From: PHAA01 sp964494735
GTDB lineage: Bacteria; Bacillota; Syntrophomonadia; Syntrophomonadales; Syntrophomonadaceae
Assembly: GCA_964494735.1 (NCBI GenBank)
Contig: CAZBSD010000004.1
Span: 41,472 to 105,471, forward strand
Direction of reading: 5' to 3'
Length of the DNA stretch: 64,000 nt
The position numbers and the translations under genes are program-made. The stretch's first letter is position 1. Each line of letters opens with the position of its first letter. Shown here piece by piece: positions 27,866 to 37,611 of this stretch. The notes beneath the pieces are model-generated. The model did not search any database. It was not told the origin of the DNA and was given only the letters and a program-made list of their open reading frames with translations.

Positions 27866-29407
27866 CTAGTCTTTTCCTACCCCATTTTCCTCTTCTTTGA
27901 CCAAAGCCGAATGGTCGCGTCCGGTATAGTAGTTATACCAGGCCGAGGTCTGGTAGAGATCCCAATTGACCGGGGGCAGATACCGTTGCAATTCATGTTC
28001 GCGATGGTAGGCCTTAAGCATCGAGTAGGCCTTGACCCAAACACATTTCTCCTGGTTGGGAAATACCTCGCACCACCCGTCCCGGCTGCCGCCGCAAGCA
28101 CCGTTGCGTTGTTTTTTGGGGCACTTCGACATGGGACACAGGTAAGCCATATCCAGCAAGGCACAGTCACCACAGTCCTTGCAGTCGTTACCGACTACCT
28201 TGAGCAGATGCTCAATTGGGTAATGGGACGGGTCCCTGACGGCTTGATAGCGCCGCTGTATCCAGGGAAACAGTTTTTCACCAGGGGTGAATGCCAAATG
28301 GTGCACGGCCCGCATGATGCGGTGATTGAGAGTCACCGGATAGTCCGCCCGAAGTCCGCTCCGCTCCGCCGGAATCGGGGTATTCAACCCGGTATTCGGA
28401 TCTCTTTCGTAGTAATAGAATCCGCCTGGTTGGGGATAATCGAATTCGGAGATAAGCGCCAGCCAATCATGGGCCAGTTCCTCACCTTGGTCAATGATGT
28501 ATTGCACCTGTTGGTAACTGATATTGTGACCGCCCAGGTGCACCCCATCGAAACCCATCCCTTTCATCAAGGCATACATCTTGGCCGCCCTCAGCAAGCG
28601 GGCGGCGATCCCTTTATCCTCTTCCGCCCTCTCCCGGTCGATCTGGGCCAGGAGTTTATCCGTAACCACACACCCGGGCAGCTGGTTGGAATTCATCATC
28701 CGGGCTGCCCCGAACGGTAGGATGTATATATTACCGATCACCGGTAAGCTGGGCTCACAGGTCCTGACAAACTGTAAAACCTCATGAAACTTGCGGGCAT
28801 CATAACCCAGTTGGGTGATGACGAATCCGGCTCCAGCAGCTATTTTCTTCTCCAGCTTATAATACTGAGCCATCAGCTCCGCTTCAGTGGCCTTAAAAGG
28901 CGACACCACACATCCGGCAAAAAATGGGCGGGATTGGGGTTGGTTGGAACCTTGCAGAACAGGGGCCGTCAAGCCTTGATTTATAGCCTGGACCATCTGC
29001 AGGACATGGATCGGGTCCAGGTCAAATACCGGCATGGCACCTCCCTTAAAACCATCAACGGGATAATCCCCGCTCATAACCAACAGGTTGTGAACCCCGG
29101 CCCGGTCCAGGGCGTAGAGCTCGGATTCCATCTGGTTGCGGTTCTTGTCTTTGCAGGTGAAATGGACCAGCGGTTCAATACCCAATTCTACTATTTCCAT
29201 ACCCAGGGAAACAGCTGATAAAGCCGGCCTTCCGCCGGGATTATCGGTGATGGCCAGGGCATCTACCCATCCCTCCCCGGCTGCCTGTTGGGCGGACCTC
29301 ATTAGCTCATCCTGTGACTTCTCCCGGGCTCCCCGACCGGGGACTAATTCCCAGGTCACCGAAAAGGTGTCAGTACTTAATAAAGAGTCCTTGAATCGGT
29401 TGCTAAT
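27866..29407 (-). CDS. metF: Methylenetetrahydrofolate reductase fused to a MetV-like zinc/Fe-S-type C-terminal domain
   Basis: The 513-residue protein has an N-terminal MTHFR barrel (about 15-300; SVTWELVPGRG, LLVMSGDYP, FVITQLGYD). A Cys-rich C-terminal domain (about 390-465; CKDCGDCALLD, CPMSKCPKKQRNGACGG) is of the MTHFR_C/MetV type found in acetogens and syntrophs. It reduces or oxidises the C1 unit in the Wood-Ljungdahl methyl branch. The only start with a ribosome site (GGAGGAG) is ATT at 29407, which restores the conserved front NRFKDSLLSTDTFSV. The GTG at 29359 lies inside that front and has no such site. ATT starts are rare, so this deserves proof. Confidence 0.85.
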   Translation of the reverse strand: MSNRFKDSLLSTDTFSVTWELVPGRGAREKSQDELMRSAQQAAGEGWVDALAITDNPGGRPALSAVSLGMEIVELGIEPLVHFTCKDKNRNQMESELYALDRAGVHNLLVMSGDYPVDGFKGGAMPVFDLDPIHVLQMVQAINQGLTAPVLQGSNQPQSRPFFAGCVVSPFKATEAELMAQYYKLEKKIAAGAGFVITQLGYDARKFHEVLQFVRTCEPSLPVIGNIYILPFGAARMMNSNQLPGCVVTDKLLAQIDRERAEEDKGIAARLLRAAKMYALMKGMGFDGVHLGGHNISYQQVQYIIDQGEELAHDWLALISEFDYPQPGGFYYYERDPNTGLNTPIPAERSGLRADYPVTLNHRIMRAVHHLAFTPGEKLFPWIQRRYQAVRDPSHYPIEHLLKVVGNDCKDCGDCALLDMAYLCPMSKCPKKQRNGACGGSRDGWCEVFPNQEKCVWVKAYSMLKAYHREHELQRYLPPVNWDLYQTSAWYNYYTGRDHSALVKEEENGVGKD

Positions 29408-29633
29408 CTCGTTCTCCTCCCTGCCGCAGACGTGTCCCCGACCAAGGCCAGGCCGGCCAACCTACTGCTGGCACCAGCCGCTATAGGTGGCTCGATCGTC
29501 GCTACCAAATGCATTATAACACAACCCATCGCCCCCATTTAACTGTTTCGGCCATCGGGCTGGCGGGTGCCAGATACTTTCTTTTTTGCTATCATAAGCA
29601 GAAGACCAATTCTGGAGAAAAGGTTGGGTGAGG

Positions 29634-31451
29634 ATGATCAAGCTGACCAAGACACCTTTTATATTCGACGGAGCCATGGGCACCTATTATGCCAGCATCG
29701 CCCCGGATCCGCTCAGCACCTGTGAACTGGCCAACCTGTATGACCGGGAAACAGTTATAAACATTCACCGTCAATACATTAAAGCCGGCTGTCAGGCTAT
29801 CAAGACCAATACCTTCGGGGCCAACCGGCTCACTCTGGGATGCGATGACGGGACACTGCAGAGGATCATCGAACAGGGCTTTTTCCTGGCTATGGAAGCT
29901 GCCCGGGGGACTGATACCCAAGTTTTTGCCGACATAGGTCCGCTGCCGGACGAGGATGATCGTGACCTGTGGGACGACTACCGCCAGGTGGTGGACATGT
30001 TCCTGGCTCAGGGAGCCGTCAATTTCTTGTTCGAGACCTTTAGCAGCGAGGAATACCTGGCCCGTCTGTCCCAATATATAAAAGATAAGAATCCATCGGC
30101 ATACGTCATTGTATCCTTTGCGGTGTCCCCGGAAGGACTGACCCGGTTGGGCAAATCGGGGCGCCAGCTGCTGGAGCAGGTGCTGCCGGTGTCAGCCATC
30201 GATGCCGCTGGCTTCAACTGCTATTCCGGCCCTTCCCATCTGCTGGAATACATAAAAACCCTGCACATCGGAGACAAAACCATCTCCATCATGCCCAACT
30301 CAGGTTACCCGGCCATAATCAACAATCGCACCTTCTTCCAAAATACCAAGGAATATTTTGCCGGCCAGATGCTGGAGATCGCCCGCCAGGGGGCAGCCAT
30401 ACTGGGGGGCTGCTGCGGCACCACCCCGGAATACATCGAGGAGATGGCAGCCCGGCTGAGATCTTTTAAGCCCGGTCAAGTTGTGAACAAGACACCCTTG
30501 GGAAAAGAGATGTTAAGGAAAGAACCGTTCCGCAATCCCCTCCTGGAGAAGATGGCCCGTGGCTGTAAGATCATCGCCGTCGAACTCGATCCCCCTATCG
30601 ATACCGACATCGATTTTTTCCTGGACAGCGCCCGGCTCCTAAAAGAACAGGGCGTCGACGCCATAACCATCGCTGATTCTCCCTTGGCCCGGGCCAGGGT
30701 GGACAGCAGTCTCATGGCCTGCAAACTGAAGCGGGAAATGGGCATAACCCCCATCCCTCACCTCACCTGCCGGGACCGCAACATCAATGCCACCAAGGCC
30801 TTACTCTTGGGTTTGAACGTCGAGGGGATAAACAACGTGCTGGTAGTGACCGGCGACCCGGTACCCACCGCCCAGCGCGACGAGGTGAAAGGGGTGTTCA
30901 GTTTCAACTCGGCGGTGCTGGCCCGCTATATAAGTAATTTCAACCAGACTACCTTCACCTCCCCATTCAACATCTGCGCGGCCCTGAACGTAAACGCCAG
31001 GAACTTCTCCAACGAGTTGCAGAGAGCCCGCAGAAAGATCGACAACGGGGTGGCCATGTTTTTGACCCAGCCGGTGCTCAGCCCCACAGCGGTGGACAAC
31101 CTAAGAATCGCTCACCGCGAACTGGCCGCCAGGATCCTGGGCGGAATCATGCCCATCGTCAGCTATAAAAATGCCTGCTTCATGAACAATGAGATCGCCG
31201 GGATAACCGTTGCAGAAGACATAGTTGAATCGTACCGGGATCTTTCCCAGGAGGAAGCTGGTTCTCTGGCAGTCGAGATAGCAGTCCGATTCGCGCAGGA
31301 AATCTATCCATTCGTGGACGGCTACTACCTCATAACCCCTTTCAAGAGGATCGATATCGTGACTGCGGTGATAGCCCGAATGCAAGCCCTGAAGCCGCTG
31401 GTGTCCGCAACCGATACTATAGGTTGGGATCCACCGTTCCAATTTGATTGA
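29634..31451 (+). CDS. Bifunctional homocysteine S-methyltransferase / methylenetetrahydrofolate reductase (YitJ-like)
   Basis: The 605-residue protein joins a homocysteine methyltransferase barrel (about 1-285) to an MTHFR barrel (about 310-590). The first carries the zinc ligands Cys196 in GFNC and Cys260-Cys261 in GGCCGTTP. The second shows AVELDPP, LTCRDRN and VLVVTGDPV. It makes methyl-THF and links it to methionine formation. ATG 29634 was chosen; GTG 29628 in the same frame is possible. It is divergent from the other MTHFR gene, and a terminator with an 18-bp stem follows. Confidence 0.92.
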   Translation: MIKLTKTPFIFDGAMGTYYASIAPDPLSTCELANLYDRETVINIHRQYIKAGCQAIKTNTFGANRLTLGCDDGTLQRIIEQGFFLAMEAARGTDTQVFADIGPLPDEDDRDLWDDYRQVVDMFLAQGAVNFLFETFSSEEYLARLSQYIKDKNPSAYVIVSFAVSPEGLTRLGKSGRQLLEQVLPVSAIDAAGFNCYSGPSHLLEYIKTLHIGDKTISIMPNSGYPAIINNRTFFQNTKEYFAGQMLEIARQGAAILGGCCGTTPEYIEEMAARLRSFKPGQVVNKTPLGKEMLRKEPFRNPLLEKMARGCKIIAVELDPPIDTDIDFFLDSARLLKEQGVDAITIADSPLARARVDSSLMACKLKREMGITPIPHLTCRDRNINATKALLLGLNVEGINNVLVVTGDPVPTAQRDEVKGVFSFNSAVLARYISNFNQTTFTSPFNICAALNVNARNFSNELQRARRKIDNGVAMFLTQPVLSPTAVDNLRIAHRELAARILGGIMPIVSYKNACFMNNEIAGITVAEDIVESYRDLSQEEAGSLAVEIAVRFAQEIYPFVDGYYLITPFKRIDIVTAVIARMQALKPLVSATDTIGWDPPFQFD

Positions 31452-31524
31452 CGAAGAAGGCCTGTTGAAACCAAGGGCAGCGATGCCTTCCCACTCCCCG
31501 TTTACAATGTATGGATCGCCCAAC

Positions 31525-31569
31525 AAAAAATCAGGGTTTCAGCCGCGAGTACTGAAACCCTGATTTTTT
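31525..31569. terminator. Strong bidirectional terminator
   Basis: An 18-bp perfect stem (31525-31542 with 31552-31569) with a 9-nt loop is flanked by A6 on the left and T6 on the right. It terminates both the YitJ-like gene (plus) and the convergent icd transcript (minus). Confidence 0.92.
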
Positions 31570-31649
31570 CTGCTTATGGTATGCGATTGCCTGTTGCTGG
31601 GGATGGCTGTGGCTGCCAATGGCTTAATCCGGATAGATGTACTCCCAGA

Positions 31650-32924
31650 CTACATGTTTTTTATCAACTCATCGGCGAATTGCGAGCACTTGACCTCGGT
31701 GGCTCCGTCCATCAGCCGGGCGAAATCATAAGTGACAATCTTGCTGACAATGGTCTTTTCAATGGAGGCGGTGATGAGGTCGGCCGCCTCATTCCAATGA
31801 AGATGCTTGAGCATCATGACCGCCGACAGGATGACCGATGAGGGATTAACTTTGTCCAGGCCGGTATATTTGGGAGCCGTCCCGTGGGTGGCCTCGAAAA
31901 CAGCATGGCCGGTCAAATAGTTGATGTTGGCTCCGGGAGCGATGCCGATGCCTCCCACCTGAGCAGCCAGGGCGTCGGAAATATAATCCCCGTTCAGGTT
32001 GAGGGTGGCAACCACGTCAAATTCGCGGGGCCGGGTCAGGATCTGCTGTAAGAAGATATCTGCGATGGCGTCCTTAATGATCAGCTTGCCAGCCTTCTCG
32101 GCGTCGGCCTGGGCCTGGTCAGCAGCCTGGGTACCTTTCTCATCCTTGATACGGTCGTATTCATCCCAGGTGAACACCTTGTCCCCATATTCCTGTTCGG
32201 CTACCTCATAGCCCCATTGTTTGAAGGCGCCTTCCGTGTATTTCATGATGTTTCCTTTATGCACCAGGGTCACACTCTTGCGTCCTTCCGACAGAGCATA
32301 ATCGATGGCCGCCCGCACCAGTCTTTTGCTGCCCTCCTCCGAAACCGGCTTGATCCCCAACCCTGAACTGCCCGGGAAACGTATCTTGGTCACTCCCAAT
32401 TCGTTCTGGAGGAAATCGATAAGCTTCTGGGCCTGGTCCGAGCCTTGCGGGTATTCGATACCGGCATAGATATCCTCGGTGTTTTCCCGGAATATGACCA
32501 TATCCACGTCCTCGGGGCGTTTCACCGGGGAAGGCACCCCCTGGAAATACCGGACCGGGCGCAGGCAGGTATAGAGGTCCAGGCTCTGCCGCAGGGCCAC
32601 GTTGAGCGATCTGATGCCGCCCCCAATAGGAGTAGTCAAAGGCCCTTTGATAGCGATTATATATTCGTTGATATCATCCAAGGTAGCCTGGGGCAGCCAT
32701 TCCCCGGTCAGGTTGAAGGCTTTCTCCCCGGCCAATACTTCCTTCCAAACGATCCCCCGCTGCCCCTGGTAGGCTTTGTCCACCGCCGCATCCACCACCC
32801 GCGATGATGCCGCCCAGATGTCGGGGCCGGTACCGTCTCCGATAATGAAAGGTATGATGGGATGGTCGGGTACGTTCAGAACCCTATCCTTGACGATTAT
32901 CTTTTCTCCCTGTATGCCAGCCAT
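31650..32924 (-). CDS. icd: Isocitrate dehydrogenase (NADP-type, Icd)
   Basis: The 424-residue protein matches the bacterial Icd family. It has IIPFIIGDGTGPDIW at the N-terminus, the active-site segment GGGIRSLNVALRQSLDLY with Ser106 (equivalent to E. coli Ser113), FRENTEDIYAGIEY, and ATLNLNGDYISD. It oxidises isocitrate to 2-oxoglutarate, giving reductant and the glutamate precursor. It lies 126 bp downstream of a Re-citrate synthase-like gene, so the pair probably makes 2-oxoglutarate in the oxidative direction. Aconitase is not in the window. NADP preference is inferred from family. Confidence 0.96.
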   Translation of the reverse strand: MAGIQGEKIIVKDRVLNVPDHPIIPFIIGDGTGPDIWAASSRVVDAAVDKAYQGQRGIVWKEVLAGEKAFNLTGEWLPQATLDDINEYIIAIKGPLTTPIGGGIRSLNVALRQSLDLYTCLRPVRYFQGVPSPVKRPEDVDMVIFRENTEDIYAGIEYPQGSDQAQKLIDFLQNELGVTKIRFPGSSGLGIKPVSEEGSKRLVRAAIDYALSEGRKSVTLVHKGNIMKYTEGAFKQWGYEVAEQEYGDKVFTWDEYDRIKDEKGTQAADQAQADAEKAGKLIIKDAIADIFLQQILTRPREFDVVATLNLNGDYISDALAAQVGGIGIAPGANINYLTGHAVFEATHGTAPKYTGLDKVNPSSVILSAVMMLKHLHWNEAADLITASIEKTIVSKIVTYDFARLMDGATEVKCSQFADELIKNM

Positions 32925-33050
32925 GATGAACCCCCTACAATTATTATCTCCAATACAACTTGTCCGATTGATGTTACCGGGAAAACTGACTCTAAACCGG
33001 TGTTTCCATTTGGATTCCGACCAGACCCCGCTCAGTTCGATCTGTCTGAT

Positions 33051-34235
33051 CTACCCTGCCTGGCCATGTTTTTGCTCGGCCAGGAAGCCCTTATAAATAT
33101 AAGCCATTTCCTTGTCAAACAGCGACCGCTTCTTTTCGATCGCCATCTGACGGCAGCGGTTCAGGATTTCCTGGGCATCGGCTTCGCTGATTTCAACCCC
33201 GTATTCCATAAACTTGGACTTGATAGCCGCCGAACCGGAATGCTTGCCAATAACTATCTGCCTCTCCAGGCCTACCTCCTCTGGTTTGAAGGCCTCATAG
33301 GTGAGCGGGTTCTTCAGTACTCCGTCACCGTGGATGCCCGACTCGTGGGCAAATATATTCAAGCCTACGATGGGATTGTTGAGACCTAACGCCCGACCGG
33401 AAGCTTCCGCTACATATAAGGCCACCTCTCTGAGCAGGGTAGTTTCATAACCAACATTGATTTTGAGGAGATGCCTTATGCCCATGATCACCTCCTGGAG
33501 TGAGGCGTTGCCGGCTCTTTCCCCCAGGCCGTTGACAGTGACTCCCACATGATTAGCTCCGGCATATATACCGGCCAGGGAGTTGGCCGTCGCCATCCCA
33601 AAGTCATTATGGGTGTGCATCTCTATATCCAGGCCTACCGCATCGTGCAGAGTCTTGATATAGCGGAAGGTCTTCATGGGATCCAGGATACCTACCGTAT
33701 CGCAGTAGCGCAGCCGGTCTGCACCGGCATGCTTGGCAATGAGGGCAAATTCGGTCAGATACTCAAGGTCCGACCTTGATGCGTCCTCGGCATTCACGGA
33801 AACATACAATCCTTTGTCTTTGGCGAACTTGACCGCATCTGACATACGATGCAACACGTCTTCGCGGGTGGTCTGTAACTTGTGCTCGATGTGGATATCG
33901 GAAGTGCTGATAGAGATGGCTACCGCGTCTACCCCGCACTCGATCGATTCCTTGATATCGGCGATCACCGCCCGGTTCCAGGCCATGATACTGGCCTTAA
34001 GGCCTAATCTCACTATCTCTTTAATGCAGTCCTTTTCAAATCCGCCCATCACCGGAATACCAGCTTCGATCTGATCGATGCCGATCTGATCCAGGTAGCT
34101 GGCAATGCGCACCTTTTCCTGGTTGGAAAAAACCACCCCGGCAGTTTGCTCACCGTCTCTCAAGGTGGTGTCCACCACCTTGATTTTGACTTCCGGGTCC
34201 TGGAACCAGTCCCGGTTGATTAATGTCCAAGTCAT
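33051..34235 (-). CDS. Re-citrate synthase / homocitrate synthase-like enzyme
   Basis: The 394-residue HMGL-like TIM-barrel enzyme shows KVVDTTLRDGEQTAGVVF, the metal-binding HTHNDFGMATANS and NGLGERAGNASL. These are shared by isopropylmalate, homocitrate and Re-citrate synthases. The icd gene 126 bp downstream and the absence of nif or lysine genes favour Re-citrate synthase (oxaloacetate plus acetyl-CoA to citrate), known from Clostridium kluyveri and syntrophs. NifV-type homocitrate synthase remains possible, since the families cannot be cleanly separated by eye. Confidence 0.78.
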   Translation of the reverse strand: MTWTLINRDWFQDPEVKIKVVDTTLRDGEQTAGVVFSNQEKVRIASYLDQIGIDQIEAGIPVMGGFEKDCIKEIVRLGLKASIMAWNRAVIADIKESIECGVDAVAISISTSDIHIEHKLQTTREDVLHRMSDAVKFAKDKGLYVSVNAEDASRSDLEYLTEFALIAKHAGADRLRYCDTVGILDPMKTFRYIKTLHDAVGLDIEMHTHNDFGMATANSLAGIYAGANHVGVTVNGLGERAGNASLQEVIMGIRHLLKINVGYETTLLREVALYVAEASGRALGLNNPIVGLNIFAHESGIHGDGVLKNPLTYEAFKPEEVGLERQIVIGKHSGSAAIKSKFMEYGVEISEADAQEILNRCRQMAIEKKRSLFDKEMAYIYKGFLAEQKHGQAG

Positions 34236-34286
34236 TTAATTCTCCCCTACCCCTCTATCCATCGTGAATATCTGTAACGCTATTTA

Positions 34287-35738
34287 CTATTGTATGTTAT
34301 CCAATATGTCTTTGAGCATCTTATTGACCAGCGCCGGATTGGCCTGGCCCTGGGTGGCTTTCATTATCTGGCCGATGAAAAATCCGGTGGCCTTGCCTTT
34401 GCCGTTCTGATAATCCTCGACTACCTTGGGGTTGGCCCGGACGATGTCTGCAATGATCGGTGCCAGAGAATCGGCATCGGATATTTGGGCCATACCCTTT
34501 TCCTGGATCACTTGCTGAGGGCTCTTGCCGCTGGCAAACATCTCCTCGAAAACGGCCTTGGCCATCTTGCCGCTGATGGTGCCCTGGTCGATGGCCTGCA
34601 GCATCTGCACCAGATGGGCCGGGGTAAGCAGGCTTTCGCCTATTTCCTGGTTGTTCTGGTTCAGGAGGCGGCTGAAGTCTCCCATCATCCAGTTGGAGAT
34701 GGTCTTGGCATCAGGGTAATCCTGCCCACAGCGATCGAAGAAGTTCAGGCTCTCCGGGGTCATGGTCAGGATGGCGGCATCGTATTCAGGCAAACCGTAT
34801 ACCTCCGCCAGCCTCTTCTGGGCTTGTTCGGGCATCTCCGGCATAGCTGCCCGGATCTCTTCCACCCATTCCCGGCTGATATACAACGGCGGCAAGTCGG
34901 GCTCGGGGAAATAGCGATAATCGTGAGCCTCTTCCTTGGAACGCATGGAACGGGTCACCTGCTTCTCGTCATCCCAAGTACGTGTCTCCTGGATAATGTC
35001 TTCCCCGTCTTCGACGGCCTCCATCTGCCGTTTAGCCTCATACTCGATAGCCCTCTCCAGGGCCCGGAATGAATTCAGGTTTTTTATCTCGGTACGGGTC
35101 CCGAATTCCTGCTGCCCTATCGGCCTTACCGATACATTGGCGTCACAACGCAGGGAGCCTTCCTGCATCTTGCAGTCCGACACCCCCGCGAACAGGAGCA
35201 TGGAGCGCAGTTTTTCCAGATAGGCCCGGGCTTCCTGGGCGGAACGCATATCAGGCTCGGACACTATCTCCAGCAGAGGCACCCCGCAGCGGTTCAGATC
35301 GACCAACGAAAAGGGGGTGGTGGTTATGTCACCCTGATGCACCAGTTTGCCGGCGTCTTCCTCCATATGGGCCCGGGTGATACCCACTCGTTTCTTCTGG
35401 CCCTTAACATCTATATCCACAAATCCCTGCTTACAGACCGGCAGATCGAACTGGGAGATCTGATAGGCTTTGGGCGAGTCGGGGTAGAAATAATTCTTGC
35501 GGTCGAATTTACACATCGCGGGGATCTCACAGTGCATAGCCAGGCCAGCGGTGATGGCCAGTTCCACCACCTTTTCATTCAGGACCGGCAGTACCCCCGG
35601 AAACCCGGCGCAGACCGGACAGGTCTGGGTATTGGGTTCCGCCCCGAAAGCGGTAGAGCAGGAGCAAAATATCTTGGTGTGAGTCTTGAGCTCAGCGTGC
35701 ACCTCGAGACCGATCACTACTTCATAATCGCGGCTCAT
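34287..35738 (-). CDS. gatB: Asp/Glu-tRNA(Asn/Gln) amidotransferase subunit B
   Basis: The 483-residue GatB begins DYEVVIGLEVHAELKTHTK and has the CCS-type zinc motif region CSCSTAFGAEPNTQTCPVC. It ends with a YqeY-like tail domain (about 400-480). It phosphorylates the misacylated Glu- or Asp-tRNA and receives ammonia from GatA. Its ATG immediately follows the gatA stop, giving the gene order gatC-gatA-gatB. Confidence 0.97.
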   Translation of the reverse strand: MSRDYEVVIGLEVHAELKTHTKIFCSCSTAFGAEPNTQTCPVCAGFPGVLPVLNEKVVELAITAGLAMHCEIPAMCKFDRKNYFYPDSPKAYQISQFDLPVCKQGFVDIDVKGQKKRVGITRAHMEEDAGKLVHQGDITTTPFSLVDLNRCGVPLLEIVSEPDMRSAQEARAYLEKLRSMLLFAGVSDCKMQEGSLRCDANVSVRPIGQQEFGTRTEIKNLNSFRALERAIEYEAKRQMEAVEDGEDIIQETRTWDDEKQVTRSMRSKEEAHDYRYFPEPDLPPLYISREWVEEIRAAMPEMPEQAQKRLAEVYGLPEYDAAILTMTPESLNFFDRCGQDYPDAKTISNWMMGDFSRLLNQNNQEIGESLLTPAHLVQMLQAIDQGTISGKMAKAVFEEMFASGKSPQQVIQEKGMAQISDADSLAPIIADIVRANPKVVEDYQNGKGKATGFFIGQIMKATQGQANPALVNKMLKDILDNIQ

Positions 35739-37183
35739 CTACTTCACCCCCAGCTTCGGCTTGTTGGTATGGTAATCGGTATTCTGTTCAAACGCATAAG
35801 CCGCCTTATATACGGTGGCCTCATCGAATGCCTTGCCGATCAGCTGCATCCCTACCGGCAGTCCCTGTTCGAAACCGCAGGGGATAGACATGCCCGGCAA
35901 TCCAGCCATATTGACCGGTACAGTCAAAATATCATTCATATATATGGTCNNNNNNNNNNCCCCACCCCAAAGGCGACGGTAGGCGTGGTGGGCGATACGA
36001 TCAGGTCATAATCAGTAAAAACCCGGGTGAAATCATCAGCAATCAGCCGTCTCACCTTGAGGGCTTTAAGATAATAGGCATCGTAATAACCTGAACTAAG
36101 GGCATAGGTGCCCAGCATGATGCGGCGCTTGACCTCATCACCGAAACCATGATCGCGGGTCTGGCAGAACATATCCACCACGTTCTCGGCGGTCTGGTCC
36201 CGATAACCGTATCGCACCCCGTCGAAACGGGCCAGGTTGGCGCTGGCCTCAGCGGGCGCCACCAAGTAATAGGCCGGCAGCGCATATTCGCTGTGAGGCA
36301 GGGAGACTTCTTCGACGATGGCCCCCATTTCTTCATATTTGAGCAGGGCTCGCTTGATGACCTCGCGGATGGATGGATCCACCCCCCGGCCAAAATATTC
36401 CCGCGGATAGGCGATACGCATGCCCTGCACCGATCCGTCCAGGCAAGACAAATAATCGGGTACCTCCAGATTGACACAGGTGGAATCGAGTGGATCATGG
36501 CCCGCAATGATCCGCATTATGATGGCGTTGTCGCGTACATCCTTGCTTAATACCCCTACCTGATCGAGAGAGGATGCAAAAGCTATTACTCCCCAGCGGG
36601 AGACCCGCCCGTAGGTTGGCTTCATGCCTACCACCCCGCAAAATGCGGCCGGTTGGCGGATAGATCCACCGGTATCGGTAGCCAGGCTGAAAGGCACTTC
36701 GTCGGCGGCTACCGCTGCCGCCGAACCTCCTGATGAACCCCCGGGGATTTTGGTCAGATCCCAGGGGTTGCGGGTCACGAAAAAGGCCGAGTTCTCGGTC
36801 GAAGAACCCATAGCGAACTCATCCATATTGAGCTTGCCCACCAGGACACCATTCTGTTGGTCCAGCCGGCGGGAAGCGGTAGAATCATACGGGGGTACGA
36901 AGTTGGCCAGCAGCTTGGAACCACAGGTGGTCTTCACCCCCCGAGTACAAAAGATATCCTTCAGGCCCATGGGAATGCCGGCGATGCCCTGGTAATCTCC
37001 GCACCCATCTATTTGGCGGGCCTTGTCCAGAGCCTGTTCTCCGGTCACGGTGATAAAGGCTTTCACATCATCTTCGACGGCCGCGATACGGTCCAGGACC
37101 GATTTTACTATTTCCTTGGAACAGGTTTCCCCGCATTCCAGTAATTCCTGCAATTGATGTAAGGTCAGTTCATGCAGCTCCAC
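35739..37183 (-). CDS. gatA: Asp/Glu-tRNA(Asn/Gln) amidotransferase subunit A, interrupted by an assembly gap
   Basis: Residues 1-411 read normally: catalytic triad Lys75 (PMGLKDIF), Ser150 (PGGSSGGS) and Ser174 (DTGGSIRQP). The reading then meets ten Ns at 35959-35950, after which the frame is shifted. Beyond the gap the frame ACC-ATA-TAT-ATG resumes the conserved end (MNDILTVPVNMAGLPGMSIPCGFEQG style) to the stop at 35739. About 5-10 codons are missing from the assembly. The gene is almost certainly intact in the organism. GatA hydrolyses glutamine and channels ammonia to GatB. It starts 14 bp after gatC. Confidence 0.93.
35950..35959. other. Assembly gap of ten Ns inside gatA
   Basis: Ten N bases join two contigs. 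The flanking gatA frames do not agree in phase across ten bases, so the number is a placeholder rather than a measured length. Confidence 0.98.
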
Positions 37184-37197
37184 CCGGCTGGCCTCCT

Positions 37198-37482
37198 CTA
37201 CATTATCTTGGGTACTTTGTACTGAAAATCCTCTGCCAGGGGAGCGTTGCCCAAGATCTCACCCCGGTCCATACTGGGTAGGACCTGATCTTCCCGGAAG
37301 ATATTGTGGACCGGCAGAATATGGGTCAAGGGCTCTATGCCCTCGGTTGGGATCGCCTTTATGGTGTCGGCATAATCAAGGATAGTACTGAGCTGATCGG
37401 CAAACCTGGTCTTTTCTTCTTCGCTCAGACTCAAGCGGGCCAACCGGGCCACGTGCTCGACTTCCTTCCTAGTTAGTGCCAT
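37198..37482 (-). CDS. gatC: Asp/Glu-tRNA(Asn/Gln) amidotransferase subunit C
   Basis: The 94-residue protein has the GatC pattern VEHVARLARLSLSEEEKTRF and DYADTIKAIPTEGIEPLTH. It stabilises the GatA-GatB interface. A strong AGGAGG precedes the ATG. A TATAAT at about 37523-37518 on the minus strand could be the -10 of the gatCAB operon, but no good -35 partner is seen. Confidence 0.96.
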   Translation of the reverse strand: MALTRKEVEHVARLARLSLSEEEKTRFADQLSTILDYADTIKAIPTEGIEPLTHILPVHNIFREDQVLPSMDRGEILGNAPLAEDFQYKVPKIM

Positions 37483-37611
37483 TTAAATACCTCCTGACAG
37501 ATCATCATACGTTGATAATTATAACAAACAGGGTGGGTTTAACCTAGTCCTGGCAGGCCGCCAGCACAGTTTGGGCCGGCTGAACTGCTTACCTCTAAAA
37601 CTTATGAAAAC

